A DNA stretch of 64,000 nucleotides from JAFAGO01 sp031987605 (GCA_031987605.1 DALZZF010000012.1:15512-79511); one strand, 5' to 3'. Positions 9,009 through 18,494 are shown, counted from the first letter of the stretch. Numbers and translations are program-made. The notes: a model not told the origin generated them from the letters alone.

Positions 9009-9983
9009 ATGCTAAATTCAATATTTTCTTATTTCGTAGTTTGTTATCCTGTGGTAATATCACTTTATGTTATAATCATTTTTTACTTCGCAATTTTTCC
9101 AAGTGTCTACCAATTGTTTAGGTATGATGAATGGAGATATTCGAAAGGCTTTAATGGTAAGAAAATTTTAAATTTGAGTTCCCTTAGTATATTTTTCGTA
9201 CTTGTCCTCTGGTGGTATATAAGTGTATTGTCACAAAATAGTACTAATTCGGATATTGAATATATAAATGATTTATTTCCATCATTTTTTCTATTAACTG
9301 TCACAACTGCTTCAATATACTTTCTTTTTCATAAATATTCTATAGCTATTTTTAGATTAACTATAAAAAAGAATACAAAAGGAGAAGATTTGCTCGAACC
9401 TAAAAATTTAAATGCCATAAATGATAATCAATCGTCAATTGTTAATAATTATCAGAGTAATTTTAATACGCTTCTCAATATTGATAATTCTCGAAGCGAA
9501 ACAAAAATTGATAATTCTTCAAGCAATGAATATACAAGTGAAATAAATATTGACATCTCTAAGAATGAAACAAATATTGATAATCCAGTAGTAAATATTA
9601 TAAAAAAAAATCAATCATTAAATCCCATACTTAAAAACCTTAATGAAATTCAATTAGGAAAAATTTTAGATGAATTCAGTAGTACAATTGAGATTGATAA
9701 AAATTCATTAAATAGATTATTTAGTCTATTTCAGGGATACGAAATTTTAGAAAGAATACAAATAAAAGTATTTATGAATAAGAAAACTAAAAAAGTAGAT
9801 TATACCCCAGGTATTAATTTTTTGAAAAAAATTTTGAAGTTGGAAAATGTAATTAATCCTTACACTGGAAAAGAATTTAAAGCTACTGATATAGCTATTA
9901 TAGTAAATAGTTTTTTTTATTTTGTTAAAAACGATGGTGAAACTAAATCAGAAATAACCGTTCAAGATTTATTTCATAAGTAG
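9009..9983 (+). CDS. Membrane protein with Asn-rich repeats, function unknown
   Basis: A 324-residue protein of no family I recognise. I place the start at ATG 9009; an in-frame TTG at 8991 is possible. Three hydrophobic segments lie in the first 110 residues. A low-complexity linker follows with loosely repeated NIDNS, KIDNSSS, INIDIS and NIDNP units. A soluble C-terminal part contains LNEIQLGKILDEFSS and NPYTGKEFKATDIAIIVNSFF. It is AT-rich and is the first gene inside the left end of the element, so it belongs to the element. Immunity or exclusion roles are conceivable but unsupported. Confidence 0.6.
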   Translation: MLNSIFSYFVVCYPVVISLYVIIIFYFAIFPSVYQLFRYDEWRYSKGFNGKKILNLSSLSIFFVLVLWWYISVLSQNSTNSDIEYINDLFPSFFLLTVTTASIYFLFHKYSIAIFRLTIKKNTKGEDLLEPKNLNAINDNQSSIVNNYQSNFNTLLNIDNSRSETKIDNSSSNEYTSEINIDISKNETNIDNPVVNIIKKNQSLNPILKNLNEIQLGKILDEFSSTIEIDKNSLNRLFSLFQGYEILERIQIKVFMNKKTKKVDYTPGINFLKKILKLENVINPYTGKEFKATDIAIIVNSFFYFVKNDGETKSEITVQDLFHK

Positions 9984-9984
9984 G

Positions 9985-10013
9985 TTATTGTAAAGTATCT
10001 TTTTTTACAATAA
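9985..10013. terminator. AT-rich hairpin after the membrane protein gene
   Basis: A perfect 10-bp inverted repeat: TTATTGTAAA (9985-9994) with TTTACAATAA (10004-10013). The loop contains a T run. Probably a weak terminator. Confidence 0.5.
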
Positions 10014-10050
10014 TTTATTATTATTTCTCCGTATAAATAATTGAAAAACG

Positions 10051-10097
10051 CTTTATTCATGGCGTTTTTATTATGGTGAATAATAATAAAAAATTAC
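10051..10097 (+). repeat. Left copy of a 47-bp imperfect repeat flanking the inner cargo
   Basis: This segment matches 29611-29657 at 40 of 47 positions, in the same orientation. It also contains most of a hairpin (AAAAACGC 10044-10051 with GCGTTTTT 10062-10069). The alcohol dehydrogenase remnant begins abruptly at its right edge, so it probably marks the left border of an inner inserted segment. Confidence 0.6.
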
Positions 10098-10754
10098 ACA
10101 TCCGAAAGCATTGTAGTAAATGAAAATTATGTAGTCCATATTCCCGAAACGTTGGAATTACCAAGCGTTGCACCTATACTTTGTGCGGGTATTACAGTCT
10201 ATTCCCCATTAAAACATTGGAAAGCAGGAGCAGGTAAAAATGTAGGTATCATTGGCATTGGAGGTTTAGGGCATTTAGCTATTTAGATTGCCAAATCAAT
10301 GGGAGCTTTTGTAACCGTATTTACCACATCACAGGCAAAGGTGGACGATGCCAAACGTTTGGGAGCAAATAGCGTTGTACTATCAACCAATGCAGAGCAA
10401 ATGAAAAACTGCCCTAAACAAGATATGATTTTAGATACCGTTTCAGCAAAACACGACATCAATGCGTATATCAGTTTACTAAAAACAGACGGTTCATTGG
10501 TAATGGTGGGATTGCCTGCCGAACAACTTGAAATTAGTGCTTTCAATATCGTACACGGACAGAAAAGTTTTTCGGGTTCAAACATCGGGGGCATTGCCGA
10601 AACACAGGAAGTATTGAATTTTTGTGCCGAACACAACATTACCGCAGACATTGAACTGATTGGAGTAAACCAAATCAACAATGCTTTTGAGCGTTTGGAA
10701 AAAGGCGATGTAAAATACCGTTTTGTAATTGATTTGGCGAGTTTGAAAAACTAA
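10086..10754 (+). pseudogene. Zinc-type alcohol dehydrogenase remnant (YahK-like)
   Basis: A 5'-truncated and interrupted gene. The frame reads YTSESIVVNENYVVHIPETL, then VGIIGIGGLGHLAI (the NAD(P)-binding GxGxxG region), then an in-frame TAG at 10284-10286, then continues in the same frame through IAKSMGAFV to the normal end ASLKN. About the first 130 residues expected for this medium-chain dehydrogenase family, including the catalytic zinc ligands, are missing. Truncation and nonsense codon together make it non-functional. It abuts the 47-bp boundary repeat. Confidence 0.88.
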
Positions 10755-10770
10755 TTTAAACAGAAATAGA

Positions 10771-11811
10771 ATGAAAAAATTATCTATACTAATGGCAACA
10801 GCTTTACTAACATTAGGGGCTTGCCAACAAACAAAAAGAAGAAATGAAACAGGCAGAGCAAACAGAACACTATACATTTGAATTGAGCGACAAAGTAACA
10901 CGCCAAAAAGTAACCTTTAAAAATCGTTACGGCATTACATTAACAGGCGATTTATACATTCCGAAAAACCACAGCAACGAACCTTTACCAGCACTTGCCA
11001 TTAGCGGACCTTTCGGAGCAGTAAAAGAACAATCATCGGGATTATATGCTAACCAAATGGCAGAACGTGGATTTGTTGCATTAGCCTTTGACCCGTCTTA
11101 TACAGGCGAAAGCGGAGGCGAACCTCGTGCCGTTGCATCGCCCGACATCAACACCGAAGATTTCAGTTCAGCAGTTGATTTTCTTGGAATACAAAAAATT
11201 GTTGATAGAAATAAAATAGGCATCATTGGTATTTGCGTTTGGGGCGGTATGGCTTTAAATGCAGTTGCCATTGATAAACGAGTAAAAGCCGTTGCAACAA
11301 CAAGTATGTACGATATGTCGAGAGTGATGTCAAAAGGATATTACGATAAAATGACCGCAGAAGAACGTACTAAATATTGGAACAATTAGGCGAGCAACGT
11401 TGGAAAGACGCAGAAGCAGGAACATTCCAAGCAGGAGCAGTATTAAACGCTGAAAAACTGAAAGGCGATGAACCACAATTTGTAAAAGAATATCACGACT
11501 ATTACCGAACACCAAGAGGATTTCACGAACGTTCTTTAAATTCAACAGGAGCGTGGAATGCTACAAATGCGTTATCATTTATGAATATGCCTATTTTGAC
11601 TTACATAAAAGAGATTTCCCCAAGACCAATGTTACTGATTGCAGGGGAAAAAGCACACTCACGTTATTTCAGCGAAGATGCTTATAAAAACGCTTCCGAA
11701 CCAAAAGAGCTGATGATTATTCCTAACGCTGTTCACGTGGATTTATACGACAAAATAGATGTAATTCCATTTGACAAATTAGATACATTCTTTAAAGAGC
11801 ATTTAAAGTAG
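10771..11811 (+). pseudogene. Dienelactone-hydrolase-like lipoprotein, two frameshifts
   Basis: The original gene starts at ATG 10771 with a lipoprotein signal (MKKLSILMATALLTLGACQQ). A frameshift in the A run near 10831-10835 moves the rest into another frame (EEMKQAEQTEHYTFELSDK onward). A second frameshift near 11373 splits the hydrolase again; the last part (EQLGEQRWKDAEAGTF to the end) is in a third frame. The nucleophile region is GICVWGGMALN, with Cys where many alpha/beta-hydrolases have Ser, as in dienelactone hydrolase relatives. The C-terminal histidine region is PNAVHVDLYDK. Two independent breaks imply inactivity. Confidence 0.85.
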
Positions 11812-11830
11812 AATTTTTCTCGATATAAAT

Positions 11831-11868
11831 AAAGCCTTTCAGCAAGTAGTTGAAAGGCTTTGTTTTTT
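11831..11868 (+). terminator. Intrinsic terminator after the hydrolase remnant
   Basis: AAAGCCTTTC (11831-11840) pairs perfectly with GAAAGGCTTT (11852-11861), followed by G and a T7 run. Confidence 0.88.
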
Positions 11869-12490
11869 TAAGGAGTTAAAACCATTCCCAAAAAAGAATA
11901 AAAAGGTAGCAAAGGTAAGGCGGACATCCACCGCACCAGCCAACCAAAAGACTACGGCATAATGGCAGGGCAAATTTACGGTGGCTTCACCGAGTTGTTG
12001 TGTTGCCCTGCCACCCTTCGGGACTTATTCCGTTTCCTTTTTGTTTTTCCGCCTGTCCGCCTTGTTTGAATGGCTTTCTTTTTTTTCTGTTTTTTTCTTT
12101 TGGAAAATAATTTTAAGAGGGAGAACCTAATTGCTTCGAGTGTAGGTATGTACATACGCCCCTACATAGATACGACTTTAAGTAAAAACATACTTACACA
12201 CAAGCGTACACGCAGATTTATGTACTTATTTATATGTGTAAATACCTATTCATATATGCAGGTTTGTACCAATACTATCGTTCTTCCTATCCGATTTTTT
12301 ATCAGCCTTTCATTTGCCTATGGTAGCATTTGGCGTTCAGTGGCAGTGTTTGTCCGAGTACCAAATGCTGATAGTTCCTTTACTTTGTAAAGGAATAACG
12401 GAGCAGGTTTAATCCCTTAAAATCAAAGTATTTACGGACACTATGAAAACAGTTTAGGACTGTTTTCTTTCGGCTAACTCCAATCCGTTC
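11869..12490. other. Non-coding region upstream of mobA
   Basis: About 620 bases without a convincing gene. A perfect 10-bp inverted repeat GGCAGGGCAA (11964-11973) with TTGCCCTGCC (12003-12012) encloses a CACCG-containing loop. At 12140-12270 there are many loosely repeated TACATA/TATGTA-like stretches. The base composition differs sharply from the flanks. In CTnDOT-type elements the oriT and transfer regulation signals lie in such a region upstream of mobA. Confidence 0.5.
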
Positions 12491-12506
12491 CGCAGGACGG
12501 ATTATT

Positions 12507-12578
12507 GTGTTCAAAAGAACACGGCAAGTTGTGTTTTGAGCTGCTCGAAATAAATTCCGCTGCTCAAAACCACTTGCC
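12507..12578 (+). other. oriT candidate of a CTnDOT-like element
   Basis: Two hairpins lie just upstream of mobA. GTGTTC-AAAA-GAACAC (12507-12522) is perfect. The second has arms at 12523-12541 (GGCAAGT, then TTTTGAGC) and 12562-12578 (GCTCAAAA, then ACTTGCC) around a 20-base loop, with one small asymmetry. Placement directly before the mobilization gene is the usual position of oriT. The nick site cannot be read from sequence alone. Confidence 0.6.
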
Positions 12579-12641
12579 CTTACGCAGGGAGCTAAACCAT
12601 TTCTCCGAAGTCGAATGGTTACAAATTTCAAATGGATTGTT

Positions 12642-13070
12642 ATGGACGGAAATCAAAGAAAAAAATGGAACAAAGGCGGTAGAAAACCAAAGCTTAACCG
12701 TGCACAAAATAGGTATATGTTCAGGCTTACCGATGAAGAAAATACCCGATTTTTAGCAATGTTTGAGAAATCGGGTGTTCATACAAAGGCTAAATTCATT
12801 ACTTCCGTGTTGTTTGGAAAAGAAATCAAAACCGTAAAAGTGGATAAGGTTACAATGGATTACTATATGCGGTTAACCAATTTCCACAGCCAGTTCAGGA
12901 GTATGGGTGTAAACTACAACCAAATTGTGAAGATGTTATACCATCATTTTTCCGAGAAAAAAGCCGCAGCCTATCTCTACAAATTGGAAAAACAAACTGT
13001 AGAAATTGTCATATTATGTCAAAAGATAATTGCGTTGACAGCAGAATTTGAAAAGAAATACTTGAAATAA
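12642..13070 (+). CDS. mobA: MobA-like mobilization protein of CTnDOT-type elements
   Basis: A 142-residue basic protein. Start ATG 12642 is preferred because the conserved opening MDGNQRKKWNKGGRKPK begins there. The family feature is the ribbon-helix-helix-like start followed by KKAAAYLYKLEKQT. In complete elements MobA assists the relaxase MobB at oriT, and mobB and mobC follow it. Here the next gene is a response regulator, so the relaxase and coupling protein have been lost. It could still be used in trans if another element supplies MobB. Confidence 0.78.
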   Translation: MDGNQRKKWNKGGRKPKLNRAQNRYMFRLTDEENTRFLAMFEKSGVHTKAKFITSVLFGKEIKTVKVDKVTMDYYMRLTNFHSQFRSMGVNYNQIVKMLYHHFSEKKAAAYLYKLEKQTVEIVILCQKIIALTAEFEKKYLK

Positions 13071-13154
13071 GCAAGGAAACTGCGATTAATTGCTAAAATC
13101 ATTTGCAGAATTGGTATAAAATCAAAATCCTATTGAGTGAAATTATTGTAAGCA

Positions 13155-13189
13155 TTCCAAATTTCTTCAAAATTGTATTTTTAAATTTG
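13155..13189 (+). promoter_or_regulatory. Regulon operator/promoter 1 (response regulator gene)
   Basis: Direct repeat TTCCAAATTTC-TTCAAAAT (13155-13173), then TTTG at 13186-13189 after 12 bases, one more than at the other sites. It suggests autoregulation of the two-component operon. Confidence 0.65.
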
Positions 13190-13210
13190 TAGAATGAAAG
13201 TGTCAAGAAA

Positions 13211-13885
13211 ATGAAAATTCTGATAATAGAAGACGAAAAAGAGCTTGCCAAGAGCATCGTGGAATATCTTTCGGAAGAAAAATATGTGTGTGAAGTTGCT
13301 GCAACTTTTACGCAGGCAATGAACAAGATAGATGTATTCAACTATGACTGCATCTTATTGGATATAACGTTGCCCGATGGTAATGGTCTGAAAATCTTAG
13401 AAGAACTCACAAAAGAAAATAAACAGGACGGCGTTATCATTATTTCGGCAAAAAATTCGGTTGATGACAAAATAAACGGATTACAGCTTGGTGCAGACGA
13501 TTATTTGACCAAGCCTTTTCACTTGTCAGAACTGACAGCCCGTATCTATTCCCTTATCCGAAGAAAGCAGTTTAACAACTCCAACACCATAAAACAAGAC
13601 GAACTGGAAATTGACCTTTTGGCAAAAACGGTTGCTGTGAATGGCGAACCTATTACACTTACCAAAAAAGAATTTGACCTGCTTATTTACTTCATTGGAA
13701 ATAAGAACCGGGTTCTTTCTAAAAGTACTTTGGCAGAACATCTTTCAGGGGATTTTGCCGATATGCTGGATAATCACGATTTTGTTTATGCACACGTTAA
13801 GAACCTGAAGAAGAAATTAAGTGATGCAGGCTGCGAACAATATATAAAAACCGTCTATGGTACAGGCTACAAATGGGAAGGATGA
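13211..13885 (+). CDS. OmpR-family response regulator
   Basis: A 224-residue regulator. The receiver domain has the acidic pair Glu8/Asp9, phosphoacceptor Asp51 (ILLDITLPDG), and Lys101 (TKPF). The C-terminal half is a winged helix ending IKTVYGTGYKW, typical of OmpR/PhoB proteins, which bind tandem sites with an 11-bp period. Exactly such sites precede this gene and eight further positions up to 23.8 kb, so this protein is the likely regulator of the cargo. It overlaps the kinase gene by the ATGA junction. Confidence 0.9.
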   Translation: MKILIIEDEKELAKSIVEYLSEEKYVCEVAATFTQAMNKIDVFNYDCILLDITLPDGNGLKILEELTKENKQDGVIIISAKNSVDDKINGLQLGADDYLTKPFHLSELTARIYSLIRRKQFNNSNTIKQDELEIDLLAKTVAVNGEPITLTKKEFDLLIYFIGNKNRVLSKSTLAEHLSGDFADMLDNHDFVYAHVKNLKKKLSDAGCEQYIKTVYGTGYKWEG

Positions 13886-15165
13886 AAAATTTACTACAAA
13901 AGTCACTTAAACAGCTTACCATCTTTGCATTCATTGTTTTTGCATTGAGTATTCCGTCCTATTTTCTTTTGGTAGATTGGATTTGGCTGAAAGAACTGGA
14001 CGAAAACAATCATCTTATTGCACAGAGAATAGAAAATGAATTTAATGAGCAAAATATCAGTGATGAAAAATTAGCTGAAAACATTAAGTTCTGGAATGAG
14101 ATACAGCCTGTAAGCACAATAGAATATACCGAGCAACCTTTGTCCGAGAATAGTAAATATACTATTAGGCGACAAAATCCTTTTTCTAACGACGAAGCTA
14201 TTGACCGCTTTCGGGGCTTAAAAACCAATATAAAAATTAACAATAAGAATTATATACTTACTGTTGAAACCAATGTGGAAGAAACTGAAGAAACTGTTGC
14301 TTATATTGCTATGGTTACATTGTTGTTTTTTCTGATTTTAGTAATTGGTTTTTGGATATTGAACAGGAGGCTTTCCGAAAAATTATGGCAACCCTTTCAG
14401 GATACTTTGCAGAAATTAAAATCATTTCAGTTAAACAGCCAAAAGCGGGTTGATTTTCAGGAAACCGATACCATTGAGTTTGCCGAATTAAATGCAACAC
14501 TTGATAAACTACTGCAACATAGTATTACTACCTATAAAAATCAAAAGGAATTTACGGAGAATGCTTCTCACGAATTGCAGACACCGTTAGCGGTTCTAAA
14601 AAACAAGCTGGATATTCTGCTGCAAAGCAATGACCTTACAGAACGGCAATACCACATTGCAGAAGAAATGAACAAAGCCCTGATAAGAAGTTCACGGATA
14701 AACAAAAACCTGCTATTGCTTGCCAAGATTGAGAACAGCCAATTTGATAATTCGCAGTGTATCGGGTTCGATACTTTGGTGGCTCAAACTATGGAGGGAC
14801 TGCAAGAGCATTTTAAAGAGAAAAGTATAAGTGTAGGTTCCGATATTAGCTCGGATGTTGAAATAAAAGGCAACAGCGGATTGACCGAAGCTCTTATCAA
14901 TAATCTTATCATCAATGCAATCCGTCACACAGCTTCCGGAGGTGCAATAAGAGTGTCATTGTCAAAATCAGGTTTTGAAATCAGAAATTCGGGAGAACAG
15001 ACACTCAATACCGATTTATTGTTCAGAAGATTTTCGAGAATGTCTGCTGATAATAGCGGTAGCGGATTAGGCTTATCTATTGTTCAGGAAATATGTAAAC
15101 TTCACGGCTGGCAGGTTACATACAACTTTGAAAATAACGAGCATATTTTCAAAGTAACCTTTTAA
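13882..15165 (+). CDS. Sensor histidine kinase
   Basis: A 427-residue inner-membrane kinase starting at the ATG that overlaps the regulator stop (ATGA). Transmembrane segments lie at about 10-33 and 140-163, with a periplasmic sensor of about 105 residues between them. A HAMP-like linker follows. The H box is FTENASHELQTPLAVL with His230. The N box is LINNLIINAIRHT and the G2 box is NSGSGLGLSIVQEI. It is the obvious partner of the preceding regulator. The signal is unknown; cationic peptides or envelope damage would fit the regulated genes (inference). Confidence 0.88.
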   Translation: MKNLLQKSLKQLTIFAFIVFALSIPSYFLLVDWIWLKELDENNHLIAQRIENEFNEQNISDEKLAENIKFWNEIQPVSTIEYTEQPLSENSKYTIRRQNPFSNDEAIDRFRGLKTNIKINNKNYILTVETNVEETEETVAYIAMVTLLFFLILVIGFWILNRRLSEKLWQPFQDTLQKLKSFQLNSQKRVDFQETDTIEFAELNATLDKLLQHSITTYKNQKEFTENASHELQTPLAVLKNKLDILLQSNDLTERQYHIAEEMNKALIRSSRINKNLLLLAKIENSQFDNSQCIGFDTLVAQTMEGLQEHFKEKSISVGSDISSDVEIKGNSGLTEALINNLIINAIRHTASGGAIRVSLSKSGFEIRNSGEQTLNTDLLFRRFSRMSADNSGSGLGLSIVQEICKLHGWQVTYNFENNEHIFKVTF

Positions 15166-15217
15166 CAGCTTATAAGAAAGTCGTAAAACGGCAATCAGCC
15201 ATATTCATATATAAAAA

Positions 15218-15251
15218 TTCTAAATTTCTTCTAAATTCAGTTTCAATTTTG
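15218..15251 (+). promoter_or_regulatory. Regulon operator/promoter 2 (PAP2-eptA operon)
   Basis: A near-perfect direct repeat TTCTAAATTTC-TTCTAAAT (15218-15236), 11 bases, then TTTG (15248-15251). This is the best match to the consensus. The start codon follows 30 bases later. Confidence 0.75.
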
Positions 15252-15281
15252 CTCGTTTAATTTTTAATCGGCAAAAGTATA

Positions 15282-16112
15282 ATGAATACCAATGTTGTTG
15301 ACAATTATTCAAAACTAAAGGCAAGTCTGTTTATGTTGCCTTTGTTTTTGCTGATTGCGATTTCCCTTTTTCTGTATAGCCAAAATGCTTTATCTGTTAT
15401 CGGATATATCCAAATTCAAAAAGATAGTTTTTATCTCATCAATTCGTTTCTGGGACAATATCCAAGCTTCGAGTTTAATCTTACTCAATTGGGGGACGCC
15501 ATTATTTTCCTTTCATTTTTAAGTATCTTTATTGTATATGCACCTAAAATATGGGAAGCATTAATACCTGCTTCGCTTATATCGTGCATATTTTCCTTCT
15601 CGCTGAAAACAATATTTGCAGTACCAAGACCTGCCGCTGTATTTGACGAAAATAGCTTTATTATCGTTGGCAAAACATTATTAGGACACACCAGTCTGCC
15701 TTCAGGACACTCGATTACCGTTTTCACAGTATTAACAGTTCTGCTGTTTGCTTTTATGCCCCGAAAAATAAATCATAAGATTATCTGGTCACTTTTAATA
15801 ATTGTACTCGGTTTAATACTTGCATTTACAAGAGTGGGTGTTGGAGCGCATTATCCAATTGATGTGATAATAGGTTGTATCGTCGGTTATATTTCAGGGC
15901 TTGCAGGAATTTTTATAAGCCGGATATATAAAATTTGGACGAGGGTTGCTAATAAAAAATACTACCTATTATTTATTCTGTTCCTGTTGATATGCTCCGT
16001 GATTTTAATAAACAAAATCATTGACCAAAATCTAATAATCTATTATCTATCATTCGCCAGCCTGATTGTTCCATTATACAAAGTCATCTACATCTATGCT
16101 AAAAGTATTTAA
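15282..16112 (+). CDS. PAP2-family membrane phosphatase (LpxE/PgpB-like)
   Basis: A 276-residue protein with about six to eight membrane segments. The three PAP2 motifs are present: KTIFAVPRPA, SLPSGHSITVF and TRVGVGAHYPIDV, giving the phosphatase triad of Arg, His and His. Enzymes of this type remove phosphate from lipid A, undecaprenyl pyrophosphate or phosphatidylglycerol phosphate. The gene overlaps the phosphoethanolamine transferase start by 17 bases, so a lipid A 1-phosphatase role is plausible, but the substrate cannot be settled from motifs. Confidence 0.85.
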   Translation: MNTNVVDNYSKLKASLFMLPLFLLIAISLFLYSQNALSVIGYIQIQKDSFYLINSFLGQYPSFEFNLTQLGDAIIFLSFLSIFIVYAPKIWEALIPASLISCIFSFSLKTIFAVPRPAAVFDENSFIIVGKTLLGHTSLPSGHSITVFTVLTVLLFAFMPRKINHKIIWSLLIIVLGLILAFTRVGVGAHYPIDVIIGCIVGYISGLAGIFISRIYKIWTRVANKKYYLLFILFLLICSVILINKIIDQNLIIYYLSFASLIVPLYKVIYIYAKSI

Positions 16113-17625
16113 AAAGAACATTCAAATCATTCATTTCGTTTTGTTAATGAGTTTGCTGAATTTCGTATTCTTTCATTTTCCGTTTTTCAAATTTGTTTTC
16201 GAGAATGTAGATTATACAAGTTTTAACGGCATTCTTCTGATTTTCAGTTTGGTGGTTTTAATGGTGCTTGCCAATGCTTTTGCATTTTATCTGTTCGTTT
16301 TTCTTTTTAGAATCGGCGGCAGAATTTTGCTGGCTCTTACTTTTATTATCAGTTCGGTTGCGGTTTATTTTGTTAATACTTACGGTGTTATCATCGATGA
16401 AAGTATGATTAGCAACGTCTTCAATACCAATTCCGATGAAGCGGGAAGTTTCTTTTCCTTTAAACTGATTTTGTATGTAGTTCTGTTGGGAATCCTTCCG
16501 GCGATATACATCATTAAAGCAAAAATCATCAACGTTTCCTTAAAAAAATTCCTGACGACTTCTTCATTGACCTTGCTGTTTATCGTAGTTATGGCATTTA
16601 TCAACGCTTCCAACTGGCTTTGGATTGATAAAAATTCCAAACAATTAGGCGGATTGGCAATGCCTTGGTCGTATTCCGTCAACACCGCACTGTATCATAT
16701 TCATAAAGCTCAGAAAAATAAAAAAGAAATTCTTTTGCCTGATGCAACGATAAAAGACAACGAAAAATCGGTTGTCGTTTTGGTTATCGGCGAATCGGCG
16801 AGAAGACAGAATTTTTCCTTATATGGCTACGGAAGAAATACGAATCCGCTACTTTCCAAAACCCCGAACGTTTTTCATTTTGATGCCAATTCCTGTGCAA
16901 CCTATACCACTGCCGGAGTAAAATGTATTTTGGAGCACACCAATTCCGATGATTTATACGAGATTCTGCCCAATTATTTAAACAGAAATAATGTGGAAGT
17001 GATTTGGCGAACCACGAATTGGGGCGAACAACCTGTTCATATCGAAAAATATCAAAAAAAAGAAGATTTAAAGGCAGATTGCAAAGGCGGAAATTGCGAT
17101 TACGACGAGGTTCTTTTAACCGGATTAAAAGAACAGATTTTGGCAAGCAAAAAGAATAAAATCCTGATAATCCTGCACACCAGCACCAGCCACGGACCGA
17201 CTTACAGCAAGAAATATCCGCCTCAGTTTGAACATTTCAAACCCGTTTGCAACAGCGTGGAACTGGGAAATTGTTCTCGGCAGGAACTCGTGAATGCGTA
17301 TGACAACACGATTGTTTACACCGATTATATTCTGCACAGCGTAATCGAGGATTTAAAAGAACTGAAAGGTTATAAAAGTTCGATGATTTTCGTTTCCGAC
17401 CACGGCGAATCTTTGGGCGAAAAAAATCTGTATATGCACGGCGTTCCGATGAGTTTCGCACCGAAAGAACAATACGAAATCCCGTTTATCGTCTGGGTTT
17501 CCGACAATTCAAAACAACCCAAACCGAACAAAACCGTTTCCCAAAACAACGTATTCCACAGCGTTCTACACTTTTTGAATATCCAAAGTCCGGTTTATCA
17601 AGAGGAGATGAATATTTTTAAGTAA
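16096..17625 (+). CDS. EptA/MCR-like phosphoethanolamine transferase
   Basis: A 509-residue inner-membrane enzyme with five N-terminal transmembrane segments (to about residue 190) and a periplasmic sulfatase-fold domain. Key motifs are VLVIGESARRQNFSLYGYG (metal ligand Glu), CATYTTAG with Thr269 as the expected nucleophile, LHTSTSHGPTY, and VSDHGESLGE (metal ligands). Such enzymes move phosphoethanolamine from phosphatidylethanolamine to lipid A phosphate, which lowers binding of polymyxins and host peptides. Start ATG 16096 is preferred to upstream codons because the membrane helix begins there. Here the gene sits on an integrative element under a two-component system. Confidence 0.88.
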   Translation: MLKVFKKNIQIIHFVLLMSLLNFVFFHFPFFKFVFENVDYTSFNGILLIFSLVVLMVLANAFAFYLFVFLFRIGGRILLALTFIISSVAVYFVNTYGVIIDESMISNVFNTNSDEAGSFFSFKLILYVVLLGILPAIYIIKAKIINVSLKKFLTTSSLTLLFIVVMAFINASNWLWIDKNSKQLGGLAMPWSYSVNTALYHIHKAQKNKKEILLPDATIKDNEKSVVVLVIGESARRQNFSLYGYGRNTNPLLSKTPNVFHFDANSCATYTTAGVKCILEHTNSDDLYEILPNYLNRNNVEVIWRTTNWGEQPVHIEKYQKKEDLKADCKGGNCDYDEVLLTGLKEQILASKKNKILIILHTSTSHGPTYSKKYPPQFEHFKPVCNSVELGNCSRQELVNAYDNTIVYTDYILHSVIEDLKELKGYKSSMIFVSDHGESLGEKNLYMHGVPMSFAPKEQYEIPFIVWVSDNSKQPKPNKTVSQNNVFHSVLHFLNIQSPVYQEEMNIFK

Positions 17626-17641
17626 TGAGGAACTTTACAAA

Positions 17642-17660
17642 TTCTAAATTTCCTCAAAAT
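17642..17660 (+). promoter_or_regulatory. Regulon operator 3, promoter box missing
   Basis: TTCTAAATTTC-CTCAAAAT matches the regulon operator, but the TTTG box expected 11 bases downstream is absent (AATA at 17672-17675). The gene behind it is a pseudogene, so promoter decay is likely. Confidence 0.55.
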
Positions 17661-17704
17661 TGAAATCAAACAATAGCAAATTATTAAAATAACGAACTGA
17701 TAAA

Positions 17705-18359
17705 ATGGAACATAAAACACTATCTATACTTAGGGATATTGGGATAGTAGCTTTTCTTATATTATTCCCCCACTATTCCATTGCCTTTTTATTCTTATGC
17801 TATTGTGTGCCTATTGCTGATTTTGTTCGTTCTGCGTAGAGAAAGCAAAACATTCCGTGATATAGGGCTTGCAAAAAATGGCTTAACCATTAAAGCGGTT
17901 TTGATAGGGACTGTTTCTGTTTTAATTTGGGTGGTCTTTATGCAATTCATATATATTCCCACAATAAAGCATTTGTTTGTCGTACCCGAATATATAGAAT
18001 ATAATTTCATCAGAGGCAATATTTCAAAACTGATAATGATTATTACTGCTGCCTGGTTTATAGGAGGCTTCTATGAAGAGATTGTTTTTCGGGGCTATAT
18101 TCAATCTGTATTGGATAAAAGGTTCTCCAAGAGTTCGTTTACGCTTTGGGGCGTAATTATTACAAGTATATTATTTGGTCTATATCACTGGCAGCAAGAA
18201 GTTTTTGGTATAATTGCGGCTGCATTGGGAGGTTTATTTTGGGGCAGTCTTTATAAGAAATTCGGCAATAATCTTTGGATACCCATTCTGTCACACTGAA
18301 TTTTCGATACCATCACATTGGTTCTTATTTATACAGAGAAGTTTGGAAGTCTATACTGA
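17705..18359 (+). pseudogene. CPBP-family intramembrane protease, frameshift and nonsense
   Basis: The gene starts at ATG 17705 (MEHKTLSILRDIGIVAFLILF), shifts frame at a C5 run (17767-17771), and then reads the body of a CPBP (Abi/CAAX-like) membrane protease. The metal-binding motifs GGFYEEIVFRGY and GLYHW are intact. A TGA at 18297-18299 then cuts it, although the same frame continues for 19 codons with the usual tail (IFDTITLVLIYTEKFGSLY) to a stop at 18357-18359. Two lesions indicate loss of function. Confidence 0.8.
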
Positions 18360-18433
18360 AAAACAAAACCGCAACAGTTGATAGTAGAAATAATTTGCCT
18401 TTTTAAACCTGTTAACCTCCTGCAATATCTTTC

Positions 18434-18467
18434 TTCCAATTATCTTCTAAATTCATTCTCAACTTTG
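18434..18467 (+). promoter_or_regulatory. Regulon operator/promoter 4 (diacylglycerol kinase)
   Basis: TTCCAATTATC-TTCTAAAT (18434-18452), 11 bases, TTTG (18464-18467). Confidence 0.7.
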
Positions 18468-18494
18468 CCCCATTAATTTTTAAAATGGCGGTAA

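Noticed and set aside
12070..12390. Open frame of 106 codons upstream of mobA
   Set aside because: It starts in a T-rich tract, consists of odd hydrophobic and basic stretches, and covers TACATA-type repeats. It is more likely part of the non-coding transfer region.
12505..12756. Open frame overlapping the oriT-like hairpins
   Set aside because: Its start lies in the hairpins and most of it overlaps mobA in another frame.
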